Of a DNA stretch of 63,054 bases, positions 8,147-18,397 are shown piece by piece. Source of the stretch: Acidimicrobiales bacterium (GTDB lineage Bacteria; Actinomycetota; Acidimicrobiia; Acidimicrobiales; Aldehydirespiratoraceae); assembly GCA_029263195.1 (NCBI GenBank), contig JAJCXX010000001.1, forward strand, positions 1 to 63,054, read 5' to 3'. The stretch's first letter is position 1. The number at the start of each line of letters is the position of its first letter. The translations under genes and the position numbers were made by a program. A model generated the notes under the pieces. The model made no database searches. It worked only from the letters and a program-made list of their open reading frames with translations, and was not told where the DNA came from.

Positions 8147-8266
8147 CCAGAGCGGGCCCAACTGCCCAATCCTGAAGATTTCCCAAACCCCAGGGGTAGT
8201 TTGTGCCGTCTATTAGCTGGGCGAGAAATGTACGCCCGTAGCTCTCGAAGCACCCCAAGGACGATC

Positions 8267-9034
8267 ATGAAGCTCAAGAAACTGTCAGCCGCAATCTTGG
8301 TCATGGCACTCGCTGCGCTCTCGGTGACCACGGCGACATCAGCGGCCGCCGCCGACCCGCTCACTGCGGTGGTTCCGGTCTTCGGCACATCGATGACCAT
8401 CACGGTCGTCGTCGACGACGTCGGCGACTTCGTGAGCGCCACCATCACCTCCGCCGATCCATCCGCTGCCGATCCGGCCGACTTCACCCAGTCCGTCGAC
8501 ATCGACGACGACGGCGAGTTCGAGATCAAGTTCAACAACAATACCGACGGAGTCGAGATCGAGATCGAGGTCTCCAACGGCATCATCGCCGAGACCGAGG
8601 TTGAGGTCGATGATCCCGCCGCTGCCGCCGGCACCGGGGCGTGGACCGGCGATCCGCTCGGCAACGGCAACACCGTCACCGTCAACTACTCAGTCGTACT
8701 TGTCGATGGCGTGCCCACTCTCACGATCGATCCGGCCATCTCCATCACCGGCGATCCGATCGACACCTGGGCCGAGATCAAGGATCAGGTCGTCGAGAGC
8801 CACGATGGCGAGACCGAGATCCGTCAGACGGTCTTCATCTGGAACGCCACCGACTCGATCGAGCTGGTCTTCAAGGTCGAACTCGAGCACGGCAAGGTTG
8901 AAATCGAAGTCGAACTCGACACACCTGATCACCATGACGACGATCACGATGATGACGACGATCACGATGATGACGACGATGACGACGATGACGACGACGA
9001 CGACGACGACGACGACCACGACGACGACGACTGA
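8267..9034 (+). CDS. Secreted protein with poly-Asp/His tail; related to the protein at the window end
   Basis: 255 residues, with AAGGA just before the ATG. A signal peptide (MKLKKLSAAILVMALAALSV...) precedes about 190 residues of beta-rich sequence with two similar parts, then a tail of Asp and His. The folded part matches, in the same order, the protein beginning at 62245: a TV/IV strand with FVSATI or YLTSVD; an FEIKF or VRFEN strand; then GTGAWTGDPLG...GVPTL here against GTHTWSGPVLG...GVPTL there. No known domain is recognised. The Asp/His tail predicts metal binding at the surface. Tail codons are GAC/GAT repeats. Confidence 0.8.
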   Translation: MKLKKLSAAILVMALAALSVTTATSAAAADPLTAVVPVFGTSMTITVVVDDVGDFVSATITSADPSAADPADFTQSVDIDDDGEFEIKFNNNTDGVEIEIEVSNGIIAETEVEVDDPAAAAGTGAWTGDPLGNGNTVTVNYSVVLVDGVPTLTIDPAISITGDPIDTWAEIKDQVVESHDGETEIRQTVFIWNATDSIELVFKVELEHGKVEIEVELDTPDHHDDDHDDDDDHDDDDDDDDDDDDDDDDDHDDDD

Positions 9035-9059
9035 TCCAGCCAGCCAGACGCCACCACCA

Positions 9060-9135
9060 CTCTCCTAGCGTCTCGTACACGAGGCTCCGCTCAGGAGAGC
9101 GAAACTGAAGGAGCGGTCACATCATGTGGCCGCTC
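9060..9135 (+). terminator. Double hairpin, likely terminator of the Asp-rich gene
   Basis: The first hairpin (9060-9099) has arms CTCTCCT/AGGAGAG with an inner CTCGT/ACGAG stem. The second (9111-9135) has a 10-bp stem GAGCGGTCAC/GTGGCCGCTC with loop ATCAT and is followed by TCTTCATAT. It lies between the stop at 9034 and the next start at 9217. Confidence 0.6.
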
Positions 9136-9216
9136 TCTTCATATACATGCTCATATGGGTCAAGTCCCGACCCCCAAGGCCGAAGCGCCAGACACCAGGA
9201 CCGAGAGGACCCACCC

Positions 9217-11653
<2,437 letters not shown>

Positions 11654-11654
<1 letters not shown>

Positions 11655-11692
11655 TATGAGAGAAGAAGCAGGGTTGCGGTCGGGTTCTTCAC
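11654..11692 (-). CDS. Leucine leader peptide upstream of leuA
   Basis: A 12-residue peptide, MKNPTATLLLLS, starting at GTG and holding four consecutive Leu codons (CTG CTT CTT CTC) just before the stop. Its stop abuts the first attenuator hairpin. The promoter places the transcript start on or next to the GTG, so it would be translated leaderless. Leu leader peptides before leuA are known in actinobacteria. Confidence 0.8.
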
Positions 11693-11699
11693 AGGGGTC

Positions 11700-11727
11700 A
11701 GGGTAATGGATCCACGGTCGATGTCAA
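11700..11727 (-). promoter_or_regulatory. leuA leader promoter
   Basis: On the minus strand: -35 TTGACA (11722-11727), 16-base spacer, -10 TACCCT (11700-11705), then 7 bases to the leader GTG at 11692. Confidence 0.65.
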
Positions 11728-11765
11728 TGACCAGACGTCGGCCAAGCTGATCTACCATGCGTCCC

Positions 11766-13223
11766 ATGCCGCTGGACCGTGCCCAGTCCGTACTCACCGA
11801 TAGCGCCCTCGAATCTCTCGTCGATGCCGTCGTACTCAAGACCGACGACGGCTACCGCGCCGCGTCAGCGAGAGGCTCGATCGACTTCCGTCGCGACGAC
11901 GACGGCTTCGAGGTGACCGGCCAGACGGGCGAACCGCCGATCAACGACACACTCGACGACCGCCCGGATGTCGCCTCGGAAATGGCCGGCCAGTCCGACA
12001 CGCTCGGGGCTCAAGCCACCCCATACGCGTTCGACCACATCGCCCAGTACCTCGATTCGAGACAGGCCCCCGACCTCGCGATCCTTCATACCCCGAGCCA
12101 TCGGTTTCACGGCAACAGCGGTGAGCACGGTTCGATCGGCATCACCCAGTCGAGGGCGCCGTTCATAGCCGCCGGACCCGGCGTGCTGCCTCGTGGTTCG
12201 GTGAACGAACACCTGAGAATGGTCGACGTCGCCCCAACCCTCGCAGCCCTGCTCGGTTGTCCACCGATCGACGGCATCGACGGCAGAGGTCAGACCAGAT
12301 CTGGACTCCGCCTCGCAGTTCAGGACGGACTCGAGCGATCAGAGGCGCTCGACCCCGACTCCAAGCCCGAACACGTCGTCGTCTTCTTGATGGACGGCAC
12401 CAACAACAACGCTCTGTATTCCGCAATGGAGGCCGGGCAAGCCCCAACCATCCAATCGTTGGTGGACAGGGGTGTGGCCTACCGCGATGGCCTGATCGCT
12501 TCGCTTCCCACCGCCACCCTCGCCAACCACACCACCTCGATGACCGGCGTACATCCCGGACAGAGCGGAGTGCTCCACAACACCTGGCATGATCGCGACC
12601 TCGGCGAGGACATCGATCTACTGAAGCTCGAGGCGATGATGCGGGCCTGCGACCATCTTCGCTCCGATGCGGAAACGGTTCACGAAGCACTTCACCGCAT
12701 CCGCCCCGACGCTGTTTCGGTGTCGGCATTCGAGTACGCCGACCGCGGCGCCGACTGGTCGACCTGGGCGGAGTTCCGCGCCGGCCGATCCGTGAAATCA
12801 CCCGGCAGCGAGGAGCGGCGACGCCACCGTCATCCCGATTTCGGTCGTCACCCGAAGTATCGCTACATGTCGGTCATCGACGCCCAAAGCGTTCACCACG
12901 CCCAACTCTTCTGGGACGGGTCGATGGGAGAGCCTCCGGACTTCACATTCGTCAACTTCAGCCTCACCGACGAGGTCGGGCACCTCGACGGACCTCACGG
13001 CGACATGACACGGGCCGCCATCGCCGAAACCGACGCCCGCATCGGCCAGATGCTCGACGTGATCGACGCAGCCCGAAAGCTCGACCGAACCACCGCCGTT
13101 GTCTACGCCGACCACGGTATGCAGCAGGTTGCCGAGGGGCAGCCCGTTGATATGAGCTCCGCTCTCAAGTCCGAGGGAGTCGCCCATCGGATGCTCGACG
13201 CCCAGTACGTCTATCTGACCTGA
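11766..13223 (+). CDS. Alkaline-phosphatase-superfamily (type I phosphodiesterase-like) protein with unusual domain order
   Basis: 485 residues. The first about 160 resemble the C-terminal part of phosphodiesterases of this fold: a metal-site stretch GEHGSIG, then RAPFIAAGPG and LRMVDVAPTLAALLG. The rest begins like the N-terminus (HVVVFLMDGTNNNALY) with a probable nucleophile region (SLPTATLANHTTSMTGVHPG) and continues to NFSLTDEVGHLDGP and the YADHGM motif near the C-terminus. This looks circularly permuted. It would hydrolyse phosphodiesters, nucleotides or phosphonates with two metals; the substrate is unknown. The ATG at 11766 is preferred because TACCAT ends 7 bases upstream. It ends overlapping the GGDEF/EAL gene by 13 bases. 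Confidence 0.75.
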   Translation: MPLDRAQSVLTDSALESLVDAVVLKTDDGYRAASARGSIDFRRDDDGFEVTGQTGEPPINDTLDDRPDVASEMAGQSDTLGAQATPYAFDHIAQYLDSRQAPDLAILHTPSHRFHGNSGEHGSIGITQSRAPFIAAGPGVLPRGSVNEHLRMVDVAPTLAALLGCPPIDGIDGRGQTRSGLRLAVQDGLERSEALDPDSKPEHVVVFLMDGTNNNALYSAMEAGQAPTIQSLVDRGVAYRDGLIASLPTATLANHTTSMTGVHPGQSGVLHNTWHDRDLGEDIDLLKLEAMMRACDHLRSDAETVHEALHRIRPDAVSVSAFEYADRGADWSTWAEFRAGRSVKSPGSEERRRHRHPDFGRHPKYRYMSVIDAQSVHHAQLFWDGSMGEPPDFTFVNFSLTDEVGHLDGPHGDMTRAAIAETDARIGQMLDVIDAARKLDRTTAVVYADHGMQQVAEGQPVDMSSALKSEGVAHRMLDAQYVYLT

Positions 13224-14998
13224 TCAGCGCGGTCACGCGAATCGAGCCAGGACAGGAGATCCGTCGCTGGCATCGGGCGGGCAATACCGAACCCCTGAAG
13301 CCGGTCAATGCCGTAGCCCCGATCGAGAATTCGGGAGCGCACCGCCATGTCCTCGACACCCTCAGCGACCACCATCAACTCGAGAGCCCTACCCAGACCG
13401 GCGACCGCCGAGACGATCGCCTCGTCGTCGCGTGATTCGAGCATCGACATTACGAAACTGCGATCGATCTTGAGCGTTGTGACCGGGAGCCGCCTCAGCC
13501 GCGACAGCGACGAGTAGCCGGTCCCGAAGTCATCAATGGCGATGCCCACTCCTAGTTCACCGAGCGCAGCGATGACCGCTCGCGCTGTGGACTGCTCATC
13601 GACCGCCTGATCCTCGAGGATCTCGACGGTGATCTGTCGGGCCGACACCCCATGGTGGCGGAGTATCTCGTCGATCACCCGTGGTAGGGACGACCTCAGC
13701 AGGCTTGCGGCCGACACGTTCACCGACACACCGATTCCTCGAGCGTTCACGGTTGCGGCCATGGCAGCCGCCTGGTCGAACACCTCTCGGTCCATGGTGG
13801 AACGACGTCCGATCACCTCGATGAGTTGGAGGAAGTCGGCCGGGGCGAGCAGCCCTCTGGTCGGATGTCTCCACCTGAGAAGCCCTTCAACCTCGACGAC
13901 CCGTTCACTCTCGGTTTCGATCATGGGCTGAAAGAACAACTCGAACTCGCCGCGCTCGAAGCCCCGCTCGACCTCACCCGACAGCGATAGTCGTTCCAAC
14001 GAAACGGTCTGGGTCCGCTCGGTCCAGCGCCTGATCCCACCGTGGCCCTGCTTCGCTTCACACATGGCCAAGTCGGCCCTCCGAAGTAACTCCTGACCCT
14101 CTACAACTTCGGCGGCGGCCACGGCCACCCCGATCGAAGCCCCGACCGACAGGTCGATCTCGTCGAGGGTGAACCGTCGGCGACACGCTTGGAGAATGTC
14201 GCCGGCCACGCGATCAGGGTCACCTTCGAAGACTGCGATAGCGAATTCGTCTCCTCCAATTCGAGCCAGGACATGGTCGTCGGCGACGACATCACTCATG
14301 CGATCGGCCAGCAGTCCGAGGAGCTGATCGCCCGCATCGTGGCCGAGTGTGTCGTTCACATCCTTGAACCCCTCGAGATCTACGATCATCACCGCCTTGG
14401 GATTCGTCTCGGAGAACGCCACCGCCAACCCGGCTCGGTTGAGGAGACCGGTGAGAGGATCGTGTTCGATTCGGTGTCGAATGCTCTTCTCGAACTGCTC
14501 AACTCGCTGCGCCTGCGTCGTGGCAACAAAGAAATGCAGCGGCACCATCAACGTGTAGACGGCCACAATGGGGAGCCACAGGTCGATGTCGTGGATCCAA
14601 CCGAGAGTCGCGAACCCCACTGACCCAATGACCGCGGGCAACGCCAACGAAGGCCGATTCTCCTGTGCCAGCAGGGCCAGCAGAGCCATGGACACAACCG
14701 CGGCCGGAGCCAACGTGTCGGGCAGTATCTGAACCGCCACCAGGGTCCACACGACATCGGCGAGCGTTTCACGCCTCACCACCTCCTCGGATGGAGAGAT
14801 CTTGTATATGAACCAGGTCATGATCGGAATCGGGACGGCCAGTACGACCGAAAGAGCGAAGCGGTTCGGGCCCAGAGCCGGGATGGCAGCAGTCGTCGCC
14901 GCCAGACCCATGGTCGACGCAATTCGAATGAGAACCACTCTCCGGATGAGCTGTGGATCCCACGATGGTCGGGCGTAGGAGCCCCCTAGCGAGTGCAT
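13211..14998 (-). CDS. Membrane GGDEF-EAL protein (cyclic di-GMP turnover)
   Basis: 595 residues. An N-terminal membrane region of about six helices (25-165) is followed by a diguanylate cyclase domain with intact GGDEF (248-252, in ARIGGDEFAIAV). The c-di-GMP phosphodiesterase domain has the signature EGLLRWRHP (371-379) in place of EALLRW; the catalytic Glu is kept, and NVSA, DDFGTGYSSL (489 on), LKIDRSFV and AEGVE are all present. Both activities look possible. The membrane part has no recognisable sensor domain. GGAGAGG lies just before the ATG. The gene faces the phosphodiesterase-like gene tail to tail. Confidence 0.93.
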   Translation of the reverse strand: MHSLGGSYARPSWDPQLIRRVVLIRIASTMGLAATTAAIPALGPNRFALSVVLAVPIPIMTWFIYKISPSEEVVRRETLADVVWTLVAVQILPDTLAPAAVVSMALLALLAQENRPSLALPAVIGSVGFATLGWIHDIDLWLPIVAVYTLMVPLHFFVATTQAQRVEQFEKSIRHRIEHDPLTGLLNRAGLAVAFSETNPKAVMIVDLEGFKDVNDTLGHDAGDQLLGLLADRMSDVVADDHVLARIGGDEFAIAVFEGDPDRVAGDILQACRRRFTLDEIDLSVGASIGVAVAAAEVVEGQELLRRADLAMCEAKQGHGGIRRWTERTQTVSLERLSLSGEVERGFERGEFELFFQPMIETESERVVEVEGLLRWRHPTRGLLAPADFLQLIEVIGRRSTMDREVFDQAAAMAATVNARGIGVSVNVSAASLLRSSLPRVIDEILRHHGVSARQITVEILEDQAVDEQSTARAVIAALGELGVGIAIDDFGTGYSSLSRLRRLPVTTLKIDRSFVMSMLESRDDEAIVSAVAGLGRALELMVVAEGVEDMAVRSRILDRGYGIDRLQGFGIARPMPATDLLSWLDSRDRADQVR

Positions 14999-15080
14999 TA
15001 CCTCTCCATCGGCCCCTTCGCTGCCCGATCAAGCATCGGAGGCAGGAGTGACCCGCGGACCGCTGCGGCATCCTTGAGGG

Positions 15081-15938
15081 GTGGAACCCCTCGTTTGGCA
15101 CCAAGATCCACCCGAAAAGTTGCGATCGCCCATACTCGTCATCGCGTTCGAGGGATGGTTCGACGTCGGCGGAGCCGCAACTGGAGCCGTCCGCGCCATC
15201 CACAGCGACGATTCGGTGCACCTCGGTGACATCGACCCCGAGGTGTTCTTCGACTTCACGCGGCAACGCCCCGAGATACGCGTCACGGCAGACCTCGATC
15301 GATACGTCGACTGGCCCCGCAACGAGATTCACAGCGCACCGATGAAGCAACACGACCGAGATCTGCTGCTCATCGAGGGAGTTGAGCCCCACGTGCGTTG
15401 GGGAAGTTTCGTCGATTCGATCGTCGAGTTGGCCGAGAGATTCGATGTGGCCATGGTGGTCACTCTTGGAGCCATGATCGCCGAGACTCCCCATACCAGG
15501 CCTCCACTGGTCACCGGATCCACGACCGACCCGGAACTGGCGGGAATACTCCGACTCGATCAGCCCAGCTACCAAGGACCAACCGGCGTCGTCGGCGTGC
15601 TCCACACTCGCCTCGAGGGGTCGGGTGTCCCGACGGTGTCTCTCCGGGCGTCAGTTCCCCACTACGTGACCGGAATGTCCAACCCGAAGGCATCGCGCGC
15701 CCTGCTCGAACGATTCGAGCGGATAACCGGGATCACCACCGGCTGGTCGAGCCTCGATGAGGAGGCGAGCGATTGGGAAGCCCGGGTCGATGAAGCCATG
15801 CTCGACGATGACAACATCATCTCCTACGTTCGCCGCCTCGAGGCCCAATACGACACACGAGCTGAGTCAGCGATTCCCAGCCCGGACGACATCGCGGCGG
15901 AGTTCGAGCGATACCTGGAACAACATGGCGGCGACTGA
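15081..15938 (+). CDS. PAC2 family protein (proteasome-assembly-chaperone-like)
   Basis: 285 residues. It begins with the typical PAC2 strand LVIAFEGWFDVGGAATGAV and has DRDLLLIEGVEPHVRW, MVVTLGAMIAETPHTRP and a conserved ASVPHYVTGMSNPKASRALL. The C-terminal helical part (EEASDWEARVDEAMLDDDNI) is common in actinobacterial members. PAC2 proteins resemble proteasome assembly chaperones, but the bacterial role is not settled. The GTG start is 33 bases ahead of a plus-strand run that continues with prmA. CATCCT 6 bases upstream could be a leaderless -10. Confidence 0.88.
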   Translation: MEPLVWHQDPPEKLRSPILVIAFEGWFDVGGAATGAVRAIHSDDSVHLGDIDPEVFFDFTRQRPEIRVTADLDRYVDWPRNEIHSAPMKQHDRDLLLIEGVEPHVRWGSFVDSIVELAERFDVAMVVTLGAMIAETPHTRPPLVTGSTTDPELAGILRLDQPSYQGPTGVVGVLHTRLEGSGVPTVSLRASVPHYVTGMSNPKASRALLERFERITGITTGWSSLDEEASDWEARVDEAMLDDDNIISYVRRLEAQYDTRAESAIPSPDDIAAEFERYLEQHGGD

Positions 15939-15971
15939 GCCGAACCGAGATTCTGATCCGAAGCGGCCCAG

Positions 15972-16772
15972 ATGCACCACCTACTAGAAGTCGACACCAC
16001 CGGACTCGACCCGGACATCATCAGTGCCCGCCTCTGGTCGCTGGGTGTGGTCGGCATCAACGAGACCACCGACCAACTGGTGGCCGCGTTCACCGACCGT
16101 GATCTCGCTGTGGCCGCCGCCGATTCGCTCGGCGTGAAGCCCCAGATATCAGCGGTTGACGATCGGGAGGGCCTCGACACCTGGAAGAGTTTCGCTTCCT
16201 GCGTGAAAGCCGGTCCGTTCACGATCTGCCCACCGTGGGTCGATCCGCCCGAGGGTGAGGAGACGATCCTGATCGACCCGGGTCATGCGTTCGGGAGCGG
16301 TTCGCATCCGTCCACACGACTGGCGATCCGAGCGTTGGCCCGAGAAGTCACTCCGGGAGTCACCGTTCTCGACGTCGGTTGTGGTTCGGGGGTGCTATCG
16401 GTTGCCGCAGCCCGACTGGGAGCGAACGCCACCGCTGTCGACACTGATCCGGAGGCGGTGCGGGCCACACTCGCCAACGTCCACGTCAATGAATGCGAGC
16501 GCCTCGTTTCGGTCGCCGAGGGATCCGCTTCGGACGTGGTCGGTCGATTTCACGTAGTGGTGATCAACGTCACTATCGACATCCACGGCATCGTCGCCGA
16601 GGCAGTCGCCGAGCGCCTCCTCGCCAACGGCACGCTCATTGCCTCCGGCATGCTCGCCGGCGCACAGGACCAACGTCTTGTCGACGACTTCCCCGAACTG
16701 GAGTTGATCGGTCGGGAGACCGAGGCAGAGTGGGCCGCAGTCACGATGCGACGAAACGAGCAGCAGCAATGA
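15972..16772 (+). CDS. prmA: Ribosomal protein L11 methyltransferase-like protein
   Basis: 266 residues. An N-terminal substrate-binding domain of about 90 residues is followed by a SAM-dependent Rossmann domain. The linker motif IDPGHAFGSGSHPSTRLAIRAL and the SAM loop LDVGCGSGVLSVAAARLGA are diagnostic of PrmA, which trimethylates ribosomal protein L11. The usual NIL-type motif near the active site reads INV here, a modest deviation. The stop overlaps the next ATG (ATGA), so the downstream hydrolase is coupled. Confidence 0.85.
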   Translation: MHHLLEVDTTGLDPDIISARLWSLGVVGINETTDQLVAAFTDRDLAVAAADSLGVKPQISAVDDREGLDTWKSFASCVKAGPFTICPPWVDPPEGEETILIDPGHAFGSGSHPSTRLAIRALAREVTPGVTVLDVGCGSGVLSVAAARLGANATAVDTDPEAVRATLANVHVNECERLVSVAEGSASDVVGRFHVVVINVTIDIHGIVAEAVAERLLANGTLIASGMLAGAQDQRLVDDFPELELIGRETEAEWAAVTMRRNEQQQ

Positions 16773-17590
16773 CCATCTACATCGACTCGACCGATGGCGT
16801 GAAGGTCGCGCTGCACGACCTCGGAGGATCCGGCCCGCTTCTGCTGATCATCCACGCGACCGGATTCCACGCCCACTGCTACGAACCGATCGCCCGTCGG
16901 GTAGCCGACCATTTCCACGTGGTCGCTCCCGATCTCCGCGGCCATGGCGACTCCGTCATGGCCTCAGGCACATCGATGGACTGGTGGAACATGGCCGCAG
17001 ATCTCGGCGCCGTCGTCAAACACCTCGATGTCGACTCTCCGATCCGGGCCGTCGGACACTCCATGGGCGGCGCCACGATCCTCATGACCGAGCTCACGAC
17101 ACCAGGAACGTTCTCCGATGCCTGGCTGTACGAACCGATCGTCATTCCCGAGATCACCGGCATGCCGCCGAACCCGATGGCCGACAACGCCCGACGACGC
17201 AAGGGGCACTTCACATCACTCGATGAGGTATTCGAGCGCTACTCATCGAGACCACCGTTCGACGGCATCCTGCCCGAGGCCCTGTGGGCCTACATCCGAC
17301 ACGGATTCGCCGACGATCCCAACGGAGGCGTCGTGTTGAAGTGTCCGGGCGAGATCGAAGCACAGGTCTTCGAGAGCACCGCCCATGGCCTCTTTCCCAG
17401 GCTGCCCGAGATCGCTACTCGCCTCACGATTGTGGGCTCTGGCGACAACGAAATGCCCGCTAGTGTCGCGCCTCAATTAGCCGACGCAATTCCCGGCGCC
17501 AACTTCGTCGAGTGGCCCGACAACAGTCATTTCGGGCCATTCGAAGATCCTGATGAAGCGGCTCGACAAATCATCGAGACGCTCCTGTGA
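16769..17590 (+). CDS. Alpha/beta hydrolase
   Basis: 273 residues. Features are the oxyanion region LLLIIHATGFHAHCY, nucleophile elbow GHSMGGA (Ser about 93) and C-terminal His in DNSHFGPFEDP. A small cap domain lies between. It resembles esterases or epoxide-hydrolase-like enzymes acting on hydrophobic esters. It starts inside the prmA stop (ATGA) and ends inside the next start (GTGA), so it is part of one operon with the thioesterase-like protein and the monooxygenase; a role in lipid or steroid breakdown is an inference. Confidence 0.85.
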   Translation: MTIYIDSTDGVKVALHDLGGSGPLLLIIHATGFHAHCYEPIARRVADHFHVVAPDLRGHGDSVMASGTSMDWWNMAADLGAVVKHLDVDSPIRAVGHSMGGATILMTELTTPGTFSDAWLYEPIVIPEITGMPPNPMADNARRRKGHFTSLDEVFERYSSRPPFDGILPEALWAYIRHGFADDPNGGVVLKCPGEIEAQVFESTAHGLFPRLPEIATRLTIVGSGDNEMPASVAPQLADAIPGANFVEWPDNSHFGPFEDPDEAARQIIETLL

Positions 17591-18393
17591 CCGACATCGA
17601 CGCCAGCGACTGGTTGGGGCTTCAGCCCACCCACAACCCGATGCGTTGGTACCTGCCCGTCACACCGAAGGTCAGCGTGCGTTCGAAGTTTCTGTTCGGC
17701 GGCGCCGGACTCGGTGCAGCGACTGCCGCGCTCGAAGCCACCACCGGCCGACCGGTCGTGTGGGCCACCGCTCAATACCTGTCCTACGCACAGGTCGGTT
17801 CGGTGATGGACCTCGACGTCACGGTGTCGGTCAGTGGACGACGAACCACCCAAGCGCGGGTGATAGGCCACGTTGGAGACGACGAGATCATCACCGTCAT
17901 CGCCGCGTTGGGTCAGAGAGATCTCGATCTCACCGAGGAATGGCCGTCCATGCCCGCGGCACTCCCGCCCGACCAATGCCGCGAGCGGGAACATCACTAC
18001 GGCGCCGAATCCCTCGGACAGCATCTCGACCAACGATGGGCCACCGCGCCCGCCGAACAACACATCGGCGGACCAACCGGCCACGGTCGCGGCACTGTTT
18101 GTGTGTGGGCCAGACCACCGTCAGGGGTCGGACCATCGGCCACGACGCTCGCGATCCTCGGTGATTGGGTTCCGATGGGAATCGGGACACTGGCCGGTCG
18201 GCCGATCTCTAGCAACAGCCTCGACAACACCCTGCGAATCCTCAACGTGTTGCCCTCGGATTGGTATCTTCTGGAGATCGAACCAGCGGGCATCAGCAAC
18301 GGCTTCGGGCACGGCCAGCTACGTATCTGGGGCGACGACGGCACACTCCACGCCATCGCCAGCCAGTCGGTGCTGGTGAGATCTCGAAAGTGA
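17587..18393 (+). CDS. Thioesterase-like (hot-dog fold) protein
   Basis: 268 residues. The sequence fits a double hot-dog acyl-CoA thioesterase of TesB type: LFGGAGLGAATAALEATTGR at the first helix, WATAQYLSYAQVGSVMDLDV in the first sheet, and a second half with WARPPS and ISSNSLDNTLRI (an SLDN-like motif usual at the second active helix). Such enzymes hydrolyse acyl-CoA thioesters. It starts at GTG overlapping the hydrolase stop by 4 bases. No gene-specific substrate can be named. Confidence 0.75.
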   Translation: MTDIDASDWLGLQPTHNPMRWYLPVTPKVSVRSKFLFGGAGLGAATAALEATTGRPVVWATAQYLSYAQVGSVMDLDVTVSVSGRRTTQARVIGHVGDDEIITVIAALGQRDLDLTEEWPSMPAALPPDQCREREHHYGAESLGQHLDQRWATAPAEQHIGGPTGHGRGTVCVWARPPSGVGPSATTLAILGDWVPMGIGTLAGRPISSNSLDNTLRILNVLPSDWYLLEIEPAGISNGFGHGQLRIWGDDGTLHAIASQSVLVRSRK

Positions 18394-18397
18394 GACG

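Noticed and set aside
7392..8258. Long Ser-rich and Val-rich open frames antisense to the Asp-rich gene
   Set aside because: They are mirror translations of the GAC/GAT tract (GTC/TCG/CGT on the other strand) and contain no independent signal; the sense frame has a signal peptide.
8935..9031. Short regular repeats that could be taken for a CRISPR array
   Set aside because: They are in-frame GAC/GAT codons of a poly-Asp tail with no spacers of constant size.
12163..12801. 212-codon Arg-rich frame antisense to the phosphodiesterase-like gene
   Set aside because: Shadow of a well-supported gene on the plus strand.
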